NCBI RefSeq assembly: GCF_019249215.1 | Contig: NZ_JAESDI010000004.1 | Coordinates: forward strand, 124,001-188,000 | DNA: 64,000 nucleotides | Direction of reading: 5' to 3' | From: Alteromonas lipotrueae | Lineage (GTDB): Bacteria > Pseudomonadota > Gammaproteobacteria > Enterobacterales > Alteromonadaceae | Part shown: positions 7,009 to 17,285 of the stretch, in pieces | How positions within the stretch are numbered: the stretch's first letter is position 1 | Layout of the letters: the number at the start of each line of letters is the position of its first letter | Made by a program: the position numbers and the translations under genes | Notes under the pieces: model-generated | Told to the model about the DNA's origin: nothing | Databases searched by the model: none | The model's input: the letters and a program-made list of their open reading frames with translations, nothing else

Positions 7009-10000
7009 TAATGTGATACCAACTGCCCATCTTTGATATACCAAAGTTGGCCGCTATTTAAGCTATTAGTTACCGCTGTTTGCAATGATAGCCTCATAGC
7101 ACCATCTCCGTACCTATGAGTAAATCCACTAGGTAACCATGTCGTCTCAGTGGCTAACGCTCTACCTATAGCATTGTTATGCATATCCATAGTATTTTCT
7201 ATTGCTGGACCACCACCAACTTGTTCATGCAATGAAGTAAATGCCTCTGCATGTTCTGCCGAAGTATACCGCGTTATCAGTGCATTCCAATATGCATGTC
7301 TAAATGCATCACCTTCCCCGTTATGTAGTGAATTGGGGTAAAGCTCGGCTGCTTTGTTATATGCTTGAAGAGTTGCTGCCGCAATTCCGGGAGCGGCAAG
7401 TTTATTATCCATCAAATATTGCCACTCTTCATCAGAAACTCGGTCTTTCAATCTCATTAACAATTTATGTGAATCTTTTGCATAGCTTTCACCATTAAAC
7501 ATTTGAGAGAAGGCACCAGTTGTAGCTCCGTTCGCAAATTTACCTCCCGAAATTACCGAGGCAGTACCGCCAATTACAGCAGCCGTAACAACCCTTGCAC
7601 CAGCGTTTTCAGGAGCATAACCAAACTTTTCGTAAATCATTGGCTTAGCTGCGGCAGAAAAACCAGCAGCAAAGAACCCATGTCCAAAATTTCCTCCTTG
7701 CAGATCGGACATAACACCACCAACAACGCCATTTCCAACAATATTTCCAAATGTTCCGGGATCGAACATTTGTCCTACGCCATAGAAAGCGGCTGCGCTA
7801 AATGCGCCCCTTAAGGCCCCTGTTAGGATGTTTCCTCCATTAGCAGCGGCACCAACAGCGCCAGAAATTGCTCCGGCTGCCGCAGCACCATACCAACTAC
7901 TTACAAACCAACTTGCTGTTCCACCGGTAAAATATATAAGAGCAGCTCCAGCTATAACCCCAGCAAATTTCTTAACGCCTTTCCACAACTTGCTAAAGAA
8001 ATACCCACTAGGATCGGTATAGCTCATAGGGTTATTCAGAACATACGAATAACGATTGTAGTTCTGGCTATTTAACGGAGCCTGAATAAACGGATCAGCC
8101 TGTAAGAATCGACCCAAAGTTGGATCGTAGATCCGACCGTTCATATGGATAATCCCAAGCCCATCCATCATATTATGGCCAGTATAGCCTCGGTCGGTCG
8201 GCTGCATGTAACTGGCATTCGCAAATACCGATGCTTGGTGGATTTGAGTGCGCTTTCCAAACGGGTCAAAGAATGCCTGCTGTACTACAGTGCCATTAAC
8301 GTTCGTTACCGTGGTAATAGATCCCTGATGGTCTTTATGTAAATAAGAGTATTCTTTTGTCCCGTTACTTCGGTGTGAAATAACAATGTCTCCGGCTACG
8401 TAATACTTGTGTTCCGTTGATGAGCCACTACCACCGGTCCTTCTCACTTCTTCATAATTGCCAAGGTAGATAGTTTGATATTCGTTCGTCTTTCCGGCTT
8501 CGACACGTTTCTCTTTCTTAAAGTAAAGTTCACGATCCACACCGTACTTCATGTCTGCGTATAGGCCACCTTTGGTAATTCGAGTAGGCTTATCGTAGGT
8601 GCCATAGTTGAATGTGCGTCCAGTGCCGTCACTACGGATGTTACCGTTATTGTCGTAGGCAAACGAACCAAAACCTGTAGCTGAGGTAAGGCGATGTACG
8701 CGGTTTGCATCACTATAATTATAGTTACTAACACCATTTTTCTTTTTCAAATTACCGAAGCCGTCATATTGATAATCGATGTTATCATCGAAAATTGAGG
8801 GCATGTTAGCCCCCCAATCGGCTACGCTCACTGAGCGGTAATCGAGGCGGTTCAGGTCATCGTAAGTGTAAGTCTCGGTAAACTTCGCCCCCACACCTGG
8901 GTTGGTACCGTACTCTGTCGTTCGAGTTTTTACGTTACCCATTTCATCGTGAGTCACCCCCGAGTAGAAAATTGCCGAAGATGAACGCATTACGCGCGTA
9001 CTCGTGTGCCAACCAGTATCTCCACGGTAACCAAAGTGAGTGCGAATATTGTTTCCGTAAAGAATCTCAACTGCTTGACGTCGTCGATCGAATTCTTTTA
9101 CTTCTTTAAGCAACGCACCAGTGGCGTTATTGGTAATCTTATAGAGGGCTCCGGACGACGTCTTGTAATGCATTTTCACTTGCAGTCGGTTGCCTTGGCT
9201 GTCTGCTGGAAAGGTTTTTAAAGAAGGACGGCTATAACCGTCAAAACTGGTATTCTGGTAATAGGTTTTTCCACCTGCGTAAGTACGGGTTTCAATTGGG
9301 CGTTCTGCACTGTCATACTTGAAGTACTTACGTATTGTGGCCGCGGTGGTGGGCGATGTACCGCAAGACTGGTTTTTACCATCATATTTTGCAGTCGCAA
9401 AGAGTCTACCCGCTTTGTATGCATCTCTGTTATCGCTGTTATTAGTGGCGTAATGCCAACAAAGTGTTCCTTCGTTCGCTTGGTAACTACGAATCTTTCT
9501 GCCTAATTTGTCGTAATTAAGCGTGAAGGTATGTCCGCGAGCAGTTTTCTGTGTATACAACTCACCAAACGCATTGTAAGTGTAAATCCAAGTACCTTTA
9601 TCAGGGTCGGTCATCTTGGTTTTGCGGCCGTACGTATCGTACCAGTTCTGAATTTTGCTGCTCTTACCGTCGGCTTCGGTAATGGTTTCTTTCAGGTTAC
9701 CATACGCGTCATATTTAAATTGTACCTCTCCACCTAATGCGTCAATGGTTTTAGTTGTCTGACCAAAACCGTTCGCATATTTGAAATAGGCATTGCCACG
9801 CTCGTCTAAAGTAGATTGCTCCAAACCATTAACAAAATAAGTGACTATTTCACCGTTGGGCTTGGTGACTTGGTCAACCTGCCCAAGTGCATTATAAGAA
9901 TAGGTGGTCCGGTAACTGGTAGAGGATGGCTCGGTAACATAATCTACTCGCCCCTGATCATCATAGTACGTAAATACTTTATCCCAATCCTCTTCCGCGC

Positions 10001-13000
10001 TTCGAACATAACGAGCGACTTCACGCCCCCACTTATCATAATAAGCCTTAACCGCAGATTTGCCCGATTCTGTCTTTGACTCGTAATAGTAAGATCCAGA
10101 AACACAATTTAAACACCAATTTCGGGTTATCAAAGTAATGCGACTATCTGGATGGTCAATTTTGTAAGCCCGCCCAAAGTCATCATAGAATGTTTTGGTA
10201 GGCCGTGAATTAACAGAATATACCGTTGAGTTTTTAATCAAGCCAGATACAGCGTTTCCATACACACCGTTATACTGGTAGGTAACATAGTTGCCCATAG
10301 CATCGTGCTGACGGTGTACGAAGCGCCCATTCCCTTGATATTCAGTTTTTGTTGTACGAGTCTGTGTGCTGCCCGTATTCGTAGAATATCCTGCAACTGA
10401 AACCTGTGTTTTATTCCCGTAAGTATCATAAGAGTAAGTAGTGGTTGTTTTGTATTTGGCGTTATCCGGCGACACAATTGCCTGATGAAGATAATTACTA
10501 CTGTTGTAAGTGAATCGGCTATTACGAGTAATTTTACCTCCACCATTTACGGTTTTTTCAACTCTCGTCGTTTCCAACCGTCCCCAGCGTCTGTCCTTGT
10601 ACGTATTTACCGTATAGGTCTTCTGGTTGTCACCATATGTACCACTGAAATCGTTACTATCTTTATCGTAAACCGTAACACTGATGTTATCGACATTGCC
10701 CCAGGTGTCTTTTACCGTTCTTGTGTTAGTCTGGCTTACGAATTGTGTATTAACCCCGTCATATGTGTAACTTTTCTCAAAGGAATCATAAATATAAGCG
10801 TGATATCCCCCCTGTGCAGTCTTCATCGCTTTCAGGTTATTTTTCGCCCACGAGAGAGCATGTGTGCCGATAAATTGCGCCGTAATACGAGGAATACCCG
10901 TCAAGACAAAATTAGTATTACCGTGATATTGGTGGTTATAGGTTTCTGTGACTACCCCAGTTTGCTGGTCAATGGTTCTTAGTACTTCAAACCCCAAACT
11001 TCCACGGCCTTTTCGATGAAGTAACAATCCACCGTACTGATATTTCACAATAAGATCTTTACTACTTGTGACATCGGTTCGTACTTCAGATACCAGCTTC
11101 CCTCCAGCAAATGGTGAAAAGACGTTAGTATGCGTGTTGTATGAAGAGTCTTGACGGAAATATAACGCCGTGTTTGTCATTGGCGTGTATTTAATATTGG
11201 TCGCAACACCAAAGCCGTTGGTGATTTTATTCACCGTATATTCGTTTTGGTTTACACGTATGGAGTAACGCCGCCAGTCACTTGAAGAACCAATGTATAA
11301 GTCGAGATTTCCATCTCCGTTACCGTCACCAAAGCGAATAGTATTGTTACTGCCGAAACTCCGAGTTCTCACATAAGTAAAATTAACTTTGCTTGGAGAT
11401 GTGGTTAGACTGCTAACATAAATAGTCCAAGAAGAGTTGCTTGTTGCGTAAAGCATATCTGCCTTACCATCGTAGTTAACATCAACAAACTGAGAGTAAT
11501 TTGCGCTGTCAGTATCGTATGGCTGCGTCAATATCTGCTCGGCACCGAACGTTTTTCCATTTGATAAACGGTAGCGCCATTTACTCGCATAGGAATAAAT
11601 CATATCCGTCAAGCCATCACCATTTAAGTCGGCATAACGAATATCTTTATAAGAGGCGGAGAGCGTTTGTACTTTACTGAAATAGGGGTCATTTGCACTG
11701 TTGGTTTTGGAAATAAATACCTGTCTATTCGACGTTGTATTCTCTTGCCACGTGCCCATCAAATCACCTTCACATTCTCGCCGAGTTTGGGCGAACAACC
11801 GGTCTCCACGGGAGTTGGTACAGTATCCGTCGGTTGACGTGACTTGAAGAATAATATCTGATAAGCCATCACCGTTAATGTCTATAGCGCTGGCGGATTT
11901 GATGGTAGCGCGATACATCTGAGCGTGCCCAAATAATGCGTCGCCGCTCAACTCTGAACTAAAAGTGAAAAGGTGATTGTCGGTAAACGATTTATTCCCC
12001 GTGTTTAGATAAGCACGAACCTCTTTACCTTTGCGGTAAACAATATCCTCAAAACCGTCGCCATTGACATCCATCACGGCGGCACCACCTTTAAAACCCC
12101 AGGCACGCAAGTTAGCCCCTGACGAATTTTTAATATATCCTTTTTTCAAGCTTCGACTTACGGTATGGCTGGGGCATTTGCTCGTACCTTCACATCGAGC
12201 TGGTGCTGACTTAGTATTTTCGTAGTACACGATATACCAGTTTTTATCCTCACCATCGGCAACTAGAAGGTCGCGTACACCATCGCCGTTATAATCAATG
12301 TTGAGTGCATATTGGCGCTGTGAACCACTATCTCCAATATTTGTTAGCGTAGTGGTTGAAGTAGAGGTCGCCGACTTTAAGCGCCAGTAACCGCTTTTTA
12401 CGTACATCAGATCAGATTTTCCGTCGCCAGTTAAATCGAAAACCTGAGCTTCATAGCGGTTGTGCTCATCCCCAGTAATGTAAGAATATGCGTTAGTATA
12501 ATCTACTGCTGTCGTAGTATTTGGGTGTGTCCAAGTTAGGGTCGTAGGTTTTAAACAGTTAGTAGTAGAAGAAGCTAGCGTCGGGCATTCTTGAACAGAT
12601 GTGAGCATTCTGCGCTTGCTCTCATTATATGCCAATTTGTAAGCACGATATTCAACACCGTCAACTTTGGATACCACACTGGTAAGTACCTTGCGACGCA
12701 TAGAATAGCCTTTATTGTTGTAGCCCGATGCGTAGAAGCTTTTATTAGTATAATTAAAATTGATAGACGCGAATGGCGCTAGCTTCTTTCCCAGGTGCCC
12801 CGAATATTCCACTTTGCTGATATAAGATGAGCCATATTCCTTAAGATAAGAAAAGCGAATATAATTACCCTTACGGTCTCGAATAGCTTTTAACATCCAA
12901 GTATTTGCTCTGGCGCTAGAAGCTCCAGAAGCAGTAATAAAGGCATCTGTTCCTGGGGTTACGCTTCCCACAGTCGAATCGTTTCGAGTATCTCCGTAAT

Positions 13001-13490
13001 AGAAAAGCTCACCAGACTTTTTCCATACGACAAACCAGCGAGGGCCGTTTTCAGTATCGCCACCCAATGCTTTCGCATGACTAAAATCGTCATTCTCCAG
13101 ATAATAGTTAGTGTTTGGCGCACCGTAACTGCCACTTTTAACTTTCATTTTCTGGCCATCAAGACAGAAGCGATCGTTTTTATTAATATTGACCCCTTCA
13201 ATTCTGCCATCTTGAGAAAGGTTTTTCGGACAGCGCGATATGGCAGACAGACCACTAATATTCCAGCCTACGCCCAAAGGGCCTTCAAACGAGTTAGATG
13301 ATGAATAAGACAACGCCATCTGTGGCTGAACACCTGCTCGACCAGTAGGCGCTGCTATTGGAATTGTGTAAGTTGCCGACCCACTTTCATCTACTCGAAA
13401 ATCACCGGGTGTGAGCCCGACTTTTTCTGCAAAGGCAAAAGTTGGCAATACCGCCAGCACAATGGCAAACAATGAATGCAAAGCTTTCAT
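7008..13490 (-). CDS. Secreted SpvB/FG-GAP/Rhs protein with C-terminal DUF6973-like tip
   Basis: This is a 2160-residue exported Rhs-family protein, a likely polymorphic toxin. A Sec signal (residues 1-21, cleavage AFA-EK) precedes an SpvB/TcdB-like N-terminal domain (SATYTIPIAAPTGRAGVQPQ, LSYSSSNS, GPLGVGWNISGL). About seven VCBS/FG-GAP calcium-type repeats (DLTGDGKSD, DYNGDGVRD, DVNGDGFED, DINGDGLSD, DLNGDGLTD and others) follow at roughly 350-730. Many YD/Rhs repeats then lead to the Rhs core, which ends in LNNPMSYTDPSGYF near residue 1826-1831. The 330-residue variable end has a Gly/Ala-rich hydrophobic linker and then GDAFRHAYW (Asp2061, His2065) and DMHNNAIGR (Asp2102, His2104). These are motifs of the DUF6973 domain found at Rhs/WapA tips, whose activity I cannot state. 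The start has a GGGAAG ribosome site. Confidence 0.92.
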   Translation of the reverse strand: MKALHSLFAIVLAVLPTFAFAEKVGLTPGDFRVDESGSATYTIPIAAPTGRAGVQPQMALSYSSSNSFEGPLGVGWNISGLSAISRCPKNLSQDGRIEGVNINKNDRFCLDGQKMKVKSGSYGAPNTNYYLENDDFSHAKALGGDTENGPRWFVVWKKSGELFYYGDTRNDSTVGSVTPGTDAFITASGASSARANTWMLKAIRDRKGNYIRFSYLKEYGSSYISKVEYSGHLGKKLAPFASINFNYTNKSFYASGYNNKGYSMRRKVLTSVVSKVDGVEYRAYKLAYNESKRRMLTSVQECPTLASSTTNCLKPTTLTWTHPNTTTAVDYTNAYSYITGDEHNRYEAQVFDLTGDGKSDLMYVKSGYWRLKSATSTSTTTLTNIGDSGSQRQYALNIDYNGDGVRDLLVADGEDKNWYIVYYENTKSAPARCEGTSKCPSHTVSRSLKKGYIKNSSGANLRAWGFKGGAAVMDVNGDGFEDIVYRKGKEVRAYLNTGNKSFTDNHLFTFSSELSGDALFGHAQMYRATIKSASAIDINGDGLSDIILQVTSTDGYCTNSRGDRLFAQTRRECEGDLMGTWQENTTSNRQVFISKTNSANDPYFSKVQTLSASYKDIRYADLNGDGLTDMIYSYASKWRYRLSNGKTFGAEQILTQPYDTDSANYSQFVDVNYDGKADMLYATSNSSWTIYVSSLTTSPSKVNFTYVRTRSFGSNNTIRFGDGNGDGNLDLYIGSSSDWRRYSIRVNQNEYTVNKITNGFGVATNIKYTPMTNTALYFRQDSSYNTHTNVFSPFAGGKLVSEVRTDVTSSKDLIVKYQYGGLLLHRKGRGSLGFEVLRTIDQQTGVVTETYNHQYHGNTNFVLTGIPRITAQFIGTHALSWAKNNLKAMKTAQGGYHAYIYDSFEKSYTYDGVNTQFVSQTNTRTVKDTWGNVDNISVTVYDKDSNDFSGTYGDNQKTYTVNTYKDRRWGRLETTRVEKTVNGGGKITRNSRFTYNSSNYLHQAIVSPDNAKYKTTTTYSYDTYGNKTQVSVAGYSTNTGSTQTRTTKTEYQGNGRFVHRQHDAMGNYVTYQYNGVYGNAVSGLIKNSTVYSVNSRPTKTFYDDFGRAYKIDHPDSRITLITRNWCLNCVSGSYYYESKTESGKSAVKAYYDKWGREVARYVRSAEEDWDKVFTYYDDQGRVDYVTEPSSTSYRTTYSYNALGQVDQVTKPNGEIVTYFVNGLEQSTLDERGNAYFKYANGFGQTTKTIDALGGEVQFKYDAYGNLKETITEADGKSSKIQNWYDTYGRKTKMTDPDKGTWIYTYNAFGELYTQKTARGHTFTLNYDKLGRKIRSYQANEGTLCWHYATNNSDNRDAYKAGRLFATAKYDGKNQSCGTSPTTAATIRKYFKYDSAERPIETRTYAGGKTYYQNTSFDGYSRPSLKTFPADSQGNRLQVKMHYKTSSGALYKITNNATGALLKEVKEFDRRRQAVEILYGNNIRTHFGYRGDTGWHTSTRVMRSSSAIFYSGVTHDEMGNVKTRTTEYGTNPGVGAKFTETYTYDDLNRLDYRSVSVADWGANMPSIFDDNIDYQYDGFGNLKKKNGVSNYNYSDANRVHRLTSATGFGSFAYDNNGNIRSDGTGRTFNYGTYDKPTRITKGGLYADMKYGVDRELYFKKEKRVEAGKTNEYQTIYLGNYEEVRRTGGSGSSTEHKYYVAGDIVISHRSNGTKEYSYLHKDHQGSITTVTNVNGTVVQQAFFDPFGKRTQIHQASVFANASYMQPTDRGYTGHNMMDGLGIIHMNGRIYDPTLGRFLQADPFIQAPLNSQNYNRYSYVLNNPMSYTDPSGYFFSKLWKGVKKFAGVIAGAALIYFTGGTASWFVSSWYGAAAAGAISGAVGAAANGGNILTGALRGAFSAAAFYGVGQMFDPGTFGNIVGNGVVGGVMSDLQGGNFGHGFFAAGFSAAAKPMIYEKFGYAPENAGARVVTAAVIGGTASVISGGKFANGATTGAFSQMFNGESYAKDSHKLLMRLKDRVSDEEWQYLMDNKLAAPGIAAATLQAYNKAAELYPNSLHNGEGDAFRHAYWNALITRYTSAEHAEAFTSLHEQVGGGPAIENTMDMHNNAIGRALATETTWLPSGFTHRYGDGAMRLSLQTAVTNSLNSGQLWYIKDGQLVSH

Positions 13491-13513
13491 CGGATCTTCC
13501 CTGTTCTGTTTTT

Positions 13514-13834
13514 TTAATTAAAGGATGTAATTACATCTGTCGCACAGTCTATGTATGGCAGCTCGACTGTGAACGTGTTGTCGTTGTTATGAAGGGTAAT
13601 ACTCGTATCATAAATGACGTCATTTCCTGACATCACCTGAATTAAAAGGCTCGCATAACGGTCATCTTTGAGATCATATTCAATGAATGCAGCAATGGGG
13701 CCGCTCACGGGACATTCTTCAGAATCTTCATTATCTAGAATGGAAACAGAAAGTACCTCAGGGATCAGGTTTTCTGCGGCACAAATTAGCGGGAATATTA
13801 GGAATAAAGATAACAGCGTTGGTTTAATTTTCAT
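13514..13834 (-). CDS. Small exported protein upstream of rhs
   Basis: I do not recognise this protein. It is read as 106 residues from ATG 13834: MKIKPTLLSLFLIFPLICAA is a good Sec signal, followed by a short mature domain with two cysteines (EECPVSG and YIDCATD) that could form a disulfide. Beta-strand character is seen in AAFIEYDLKDD, SLLIQVMSG and TFTVELPYID, suggesting a small immunoglobulin-like or beta-sandwich protein. Starts further up (13849, 13885) are possible; none has a strong ribosome site. It ends 23 bases before rhs on the same strand, so the two are probably co-transcribed. Its role in export, anchoring or folding of the Rhs protein is only a guess. Confidence 0.65.
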   Translation of the reverse strand: MKIKPTLLSLFLIFPLICAAENLIPEVLSVSILDNEDSEECPVSGPIAAFIEYDLKDDRYASLLIQVMSGNDVIYDTSITLHNNDNTFTVELPYIDCATDVITSFN

Positions 13835-14226
13835 TGTAAACAAATCCATGTTTTCATTTTTAGAATGAGTCTTTCCATATATCACTCGTCGACAATATAC
13901 GTAGTTTTACCTCACCTCGCGTTCAAAAATCAACCAGAAACTAACAGCTTTAATAAAAATTTAACATTTATGTAGATAGCAACTTCAATAAGGCGGGTTT
14001 GAAATGGTTTAACGCTTTTGTGCACGTAAGTGAACTGACGCGCCGAAATGTGAGCTTTCTCCATTATTTGATGTGTGCGAGAAAAAAAACTTTTGCATTC
14101 AGATGTACCTATCTACTCGTACACCCTTCTTGGTAGAGGTAGTCAGTGCCATCGTTAAGGCACTGACTATTGCAATATTATGAGGATAACCGTTCAACCA
14201 TTTAATAGGGAAGAACGAACATAATA
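13835..14226. other. Intergenic region between the rhs unit and the GH3 gene
   Basis: These 392 bases should hold the promoter of the small exported gene and rhs, plus the 3' end signals of the GH3 gene. Apart from the hairpin at 14140-14169, nothing was recognised. Confidence 0.5.
14140..14169. terminator. Strong hairpin downstream of the GH3 gene
   Basis: TAGTCAGTGCC and GGCACTGACTA form an 11-bp perfect stem around an eight-base loop, about 57 bases past the GH3 stop. There is no T-run, so it may protect the mRNA 3' end rather than terminate. Confidence 0.5.
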
Positions 14227-16824
14227 TCAGGGAAGATTAATGGTATGTTGCACAACGTTATCGCTACGCTTCACACCTTGTCCCCCACCTATAGTTACCC
14301 GTAACTTACCCTTATAAGGTTGGCGCTGACCCTGTTCATCAACATAAATAAGTTGAGAATCATCAATGATGAATTGCATTGACTGGCTTTCTCCCCCCCC
14401 TAAGCTTACTCGTTTAAAAGCAACCAACTCTCGCTGTGGCGTACGAGTGGGCGCATCAGGCATTCCAAGGTAAACTTGAACAACTTCTTGGGCACCTACA
14501 TCACTTTTGTTGGATAACGTGGCGGCAATATTAAGCCCGTTGTCGGAGTGGGTAACATTGAGCTTATCGTAATGAAAGTCTGCATAGCTAAGGCCGTACC
14601 CAAACGGATAAAGCGGGGTACCCTCGAAGTACTTATAGGTTCGATTTACCATACTGTAATTTTTAAAGTCGGGTAAGTCTTCGACAGACTGATAAAAAGT
14701 GACTGGCAGTCTGCCAGAAGGGCTAGTGTCACCATAAAGAAGATTCAGCAATGCCGGCCCAGTTTGCTCCCCAGGATAGAAACCTTGAATGATAGCGTTC
14801 AGGTTTTTGTCCTCCCAGTTTAGTGCTATTGCGCTTCCGCTCATGTTAACCATAACAATGGGTTTGCCCAGTTTATGAAGCGCTTTTAGTAGTGATGATT
14901 GGCTCTTGGGCAGTTTGATATTCGTTCTATCTCCATGAGAGAACCCATCAATCTCCAGAGGCATTTCTTCTCCCTCCAGTTCAGCGCTAATACCACCAAC
15001 AAAAACAATAACATCAGACTGTTTTGCCACTCTAATGGCTTCACTCTCTAAATTTTTATCTTCTAATAACCATTTGAAACTGATTTCTGGTTCAATCACA
15101 TTACTGTGCCAGAACCGCTGAATAAGTGACTCAGCCTTAAAGTCATAGGGTTTACCTGCCTCAAGATAGCGACTTTCGGTTGTCAGTTCTCCGTCTAGAT
15201 AGACCTCGACATTTTTCATTTTAAAGTAATAATTTCCAGATTCTTGTGGGGTAATTTTGCCCGTCCAACGCACTGCAAACTCTTGATTTGATGATTTGTT
15301 AAACGGTATATCTGCGTTCGTAACATTGATGTTTTTTTCAATTTGACGCTTGCTAGGCTGGAGATTGAAGTGACTTGAAGAGTAATAGTTAGCGACTAAA
15401 CCTGAGTTTGATTCGCCTTGCATATTTACATGGGTGAAAACCGTGGAAGGCACAGGACTAAAATGCGTAAAAATGGTTTCCGTAATACTGCTCCCTGGCG
15501 CGTAACCTAATTGGTCTGAAGGCAGCGCCTGCGAAAAGGCTTCTTTCGGCGTAACAGGCGTCACGGGAGTGCCATGGTAATTACCCACAAGTATGGCGGG
15601 ATTGTCGGCATTCGGCCCGATAAGCGCTATTTTACTATTACGTTTTAGGGGCAACACACCATCATTTTTAAGTAAAACCATGGATTTCTCTGCCGCTTCT
15701 CGTGCCAATTCAGTATGGTTTTTAGCACCCACCACAGACATAGGGATTTTGGTATAAGCATGTGTACTGCTGCTATCAAACATTCCCAGTTTCATGCGTG
15801 CAGTCAGCAAACGAGTAAGCGCTCTGTCAACATCACTTTCATCAACCAAATCTTCGGCAACAGCTTTTATTAGATAACTAAAGGTGTTGCCGTGGTGGTC
15901 TCCGCAATTTAAGTCCGTACCAGATTTCAAAGCACTCGCTGCCGCGTGAGCAGGGCTATCAACTACATGATGGGAATTTTCATCATAGAAGTCAGCAATA
16001 GCACCGCAATCTGATACAACATAACCGGAGAAATTGAATCTTTCTCGTAGGGTATTTTGAAGTAGTTCTTCACTACCACAGGCAGGCGATCCGTTTACTC
16101 GGTTATACGCGCACATCACAGATGATACATTTGTAGCCGCAATGGTGTCTTCAAAGGCTCTCAGATAGGTTTCAGTCAAATCTTTTTCGGACGCGGCGTA
16201 ATCGTCGCTGTGTCGAGAAACTTCAGGGCCACTGTGCACCGCATAATGCTTCAAGGTGGCGACCGATTTAAGGTAGTTTGAGTCATCACCTTCAAGGCCT
16301 TTTACAAAATTGATCGCCATTCGAGAAGTTAAATACGGATCCTCTCCGTAGGTTTCTTGGCCTCTGCCCCACCTAGGATCGCGAAAGAGATTAATATTAG
16401 GAGACCAATAAGTAAGGCCTGTGTACATCGCATTAGTATCTTCGCGCGAAAACGCGTGGTGCTTAGCACGTCCTTCGTCTGAAATTGTAGACGCTATCCT
16501 ATAGATAAGAGGCTCGTCGAAGGTTGCAGCCATGCCGATAGCTTGGGGAAATACGGTGGCTTTACCTGCTCTTGCCACGCCGTGTAACGCCTCGTTCCAC
16601 CAATAATATTCGGGAATGGAAAGGCGCTCTATTGCTGCTGATTTATCAAATAATTGACTCACTTTTTCTTCCAAGGTTAACCGGTCAACTAAATCTGCGA
16701 CACGAGTCTCAACCGGCAGCGATTGGTTTTGAAATGGCAGTGTTTCAGCATAACTGAGGGAAGTAATTAAAAAGCAGGCGGATATGAGAATTCGCTCAGG
16801 CAGTTTTTTGATTATTCGATTCAT
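14227..16824 (-). CDS. GH3 family beta-xylosidase/beta-glucosidase with PA14 domain
   Basis: This exported exo-acting glycoside hydrolase of family 3 removes terminal beta-linked sugars from oligosaccharides. A Sec signal (about residues 1-26) is followed by the N-terminal barrel with YWWNEALHGVARAG, typical of the xylosidase-like GH3 branch, and VVSDCGAI with candidate nucleophile Asp272. A PA14 insertion is visible in the second half (GLVANYYSS... GNYYFKMKNVEVYLDGE). The C-terminal fibronectin-III-like domain ends the 865 residues. It is divergent from the TonB-dependent receptor gene. Substrate preference for xylose is inferred from the motif and from xylA/xylB nearby; beta-glucosidase activity cannot be excluded. 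Confidence 0.92.
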   Translation of the reverse strand: MNRIIKKLPERILISACFLITSLSYAETLPFQNQSLPVETRVADLVDRLTLEEKVSQLFDKSAAIERLSIPEYYWWNEALHGVARAGKATVFPQAIGMAATFDEPLIYRIASTISDEGRAKHHAFSREDTNAMYTGLTYWSPNINLFRDPRWGRGQETYGEDPYLTSRMAINFVKGLEGDDSNYLKSVATLKHYAVHSGPEVSRHSDDYAASEKDLTETYLRAFEDTIAATNVSSVMCAYNRVNGSPACGSEELLQNTLRERFNFSGYVVSDCGAIADFYDENSHHVVDSPAHAAASALKSGTDLNCGDHHGNTFSYLIKAVAEDLVDESDVDRALTRLLTARMKLGMFDSSSTHAYTKIPMSVVGAKNHTELAREAAEKSMVLLKNDGVLPLKRNSKIALIGPNADNPAILVGNYHGTPVTPVTPKEAFSQALPSDQLGYAPGSSITETIFTHFSPVPSTVFTHVNMQGESNSGLVANYYSSSHFNLQPSKRQIEKNINVTNADIPFNKSSNQEFAVRWTGKITPQESGNYYFKMKNVEVYLDGELTTESRYLEAGKPYDFKAESLIQRFWHSNVIEPEISFKWLLEDKNLESEAIRVAKQSDVIVFVGGISAELEGEEMPLEIDGFSHGDRTNIKLPKSQSSLLKALHKLGKPIVMVNMSGSAIALNWEDKNLNAIIQGFYPGEQTGPALLNLLYGDTSPSGRLPVTFYQSVEDLPDFKNYSMVNRTYKYFEGTPLYPFGYGLSYADFHYDKLNVTHSDNGLNIAATLSNKSDVGAQEVVQVYLGMPDAPTRTPQRELVAFKRVSLGGGESQSMQFIIDDSQLIYVDEQGQRQPYKGKLRVTIGGGQGVKRSDNVVQHTINLP

Positions 16825-17285
16825 GAATGTAAATGTCTCATGTCTTTCCTAAGGGACAGTTACGCTAATCATTTGAAATGAAAAAATCGTCAAAACAAAG
16901 TTACTTTTGCGTATTTGAACGTTCACGTCATCTCGGATTGATGTGAAAGGGCGCGGAGTAATTCCACAACGCGTCCTATGGGAAGCAACCTCAACAAAAC
17001 GGCTACTCTCACCACATCACAATGATAACAAAATGTAACAAATATGTTTATTTATTGCCTCACCCAACTCATTCGTCGTTCATTTATACGTTTTTCACAA
17101 TATTGAACTGTTTTTTTAAATTCATAAAATCAACAAGTTGAGAACAACCCCCTATCTTAAAATGAGATCTTTCGTTCAAATTAGCCGTTCACATCTACGC
17201 TGGGCGAAATGTTGTATTTATGTTGTTATTTTTAAATGGAGATTAAACGCTTTGGTGTTTATTAGAAACATGACTAGGGAAAAAA
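16825..17285. promoter_or_regulatory. Divergent control region of GH3 and TonB-receptor genes
   Basis: These 461 bases lie between divergent genes of one pathway and are AT-rich near the receptor. A perfect 10-bp palindrome TGAACGTTCA lies at 16916-16925. Further CGTTCA half-sites lie near 17089, 17172 and 17184. These could be regulator half-sites; no promoter elements could be assigned with confidence. Confidence 0.4.

Noticed and set aside
8549..10982. Plus- and minus-strand open frames inside the rhs gene
   Set aside because: They lie in other frames of a continuous 2160-codon gene with a clear domain structure and have no ribosome sites.
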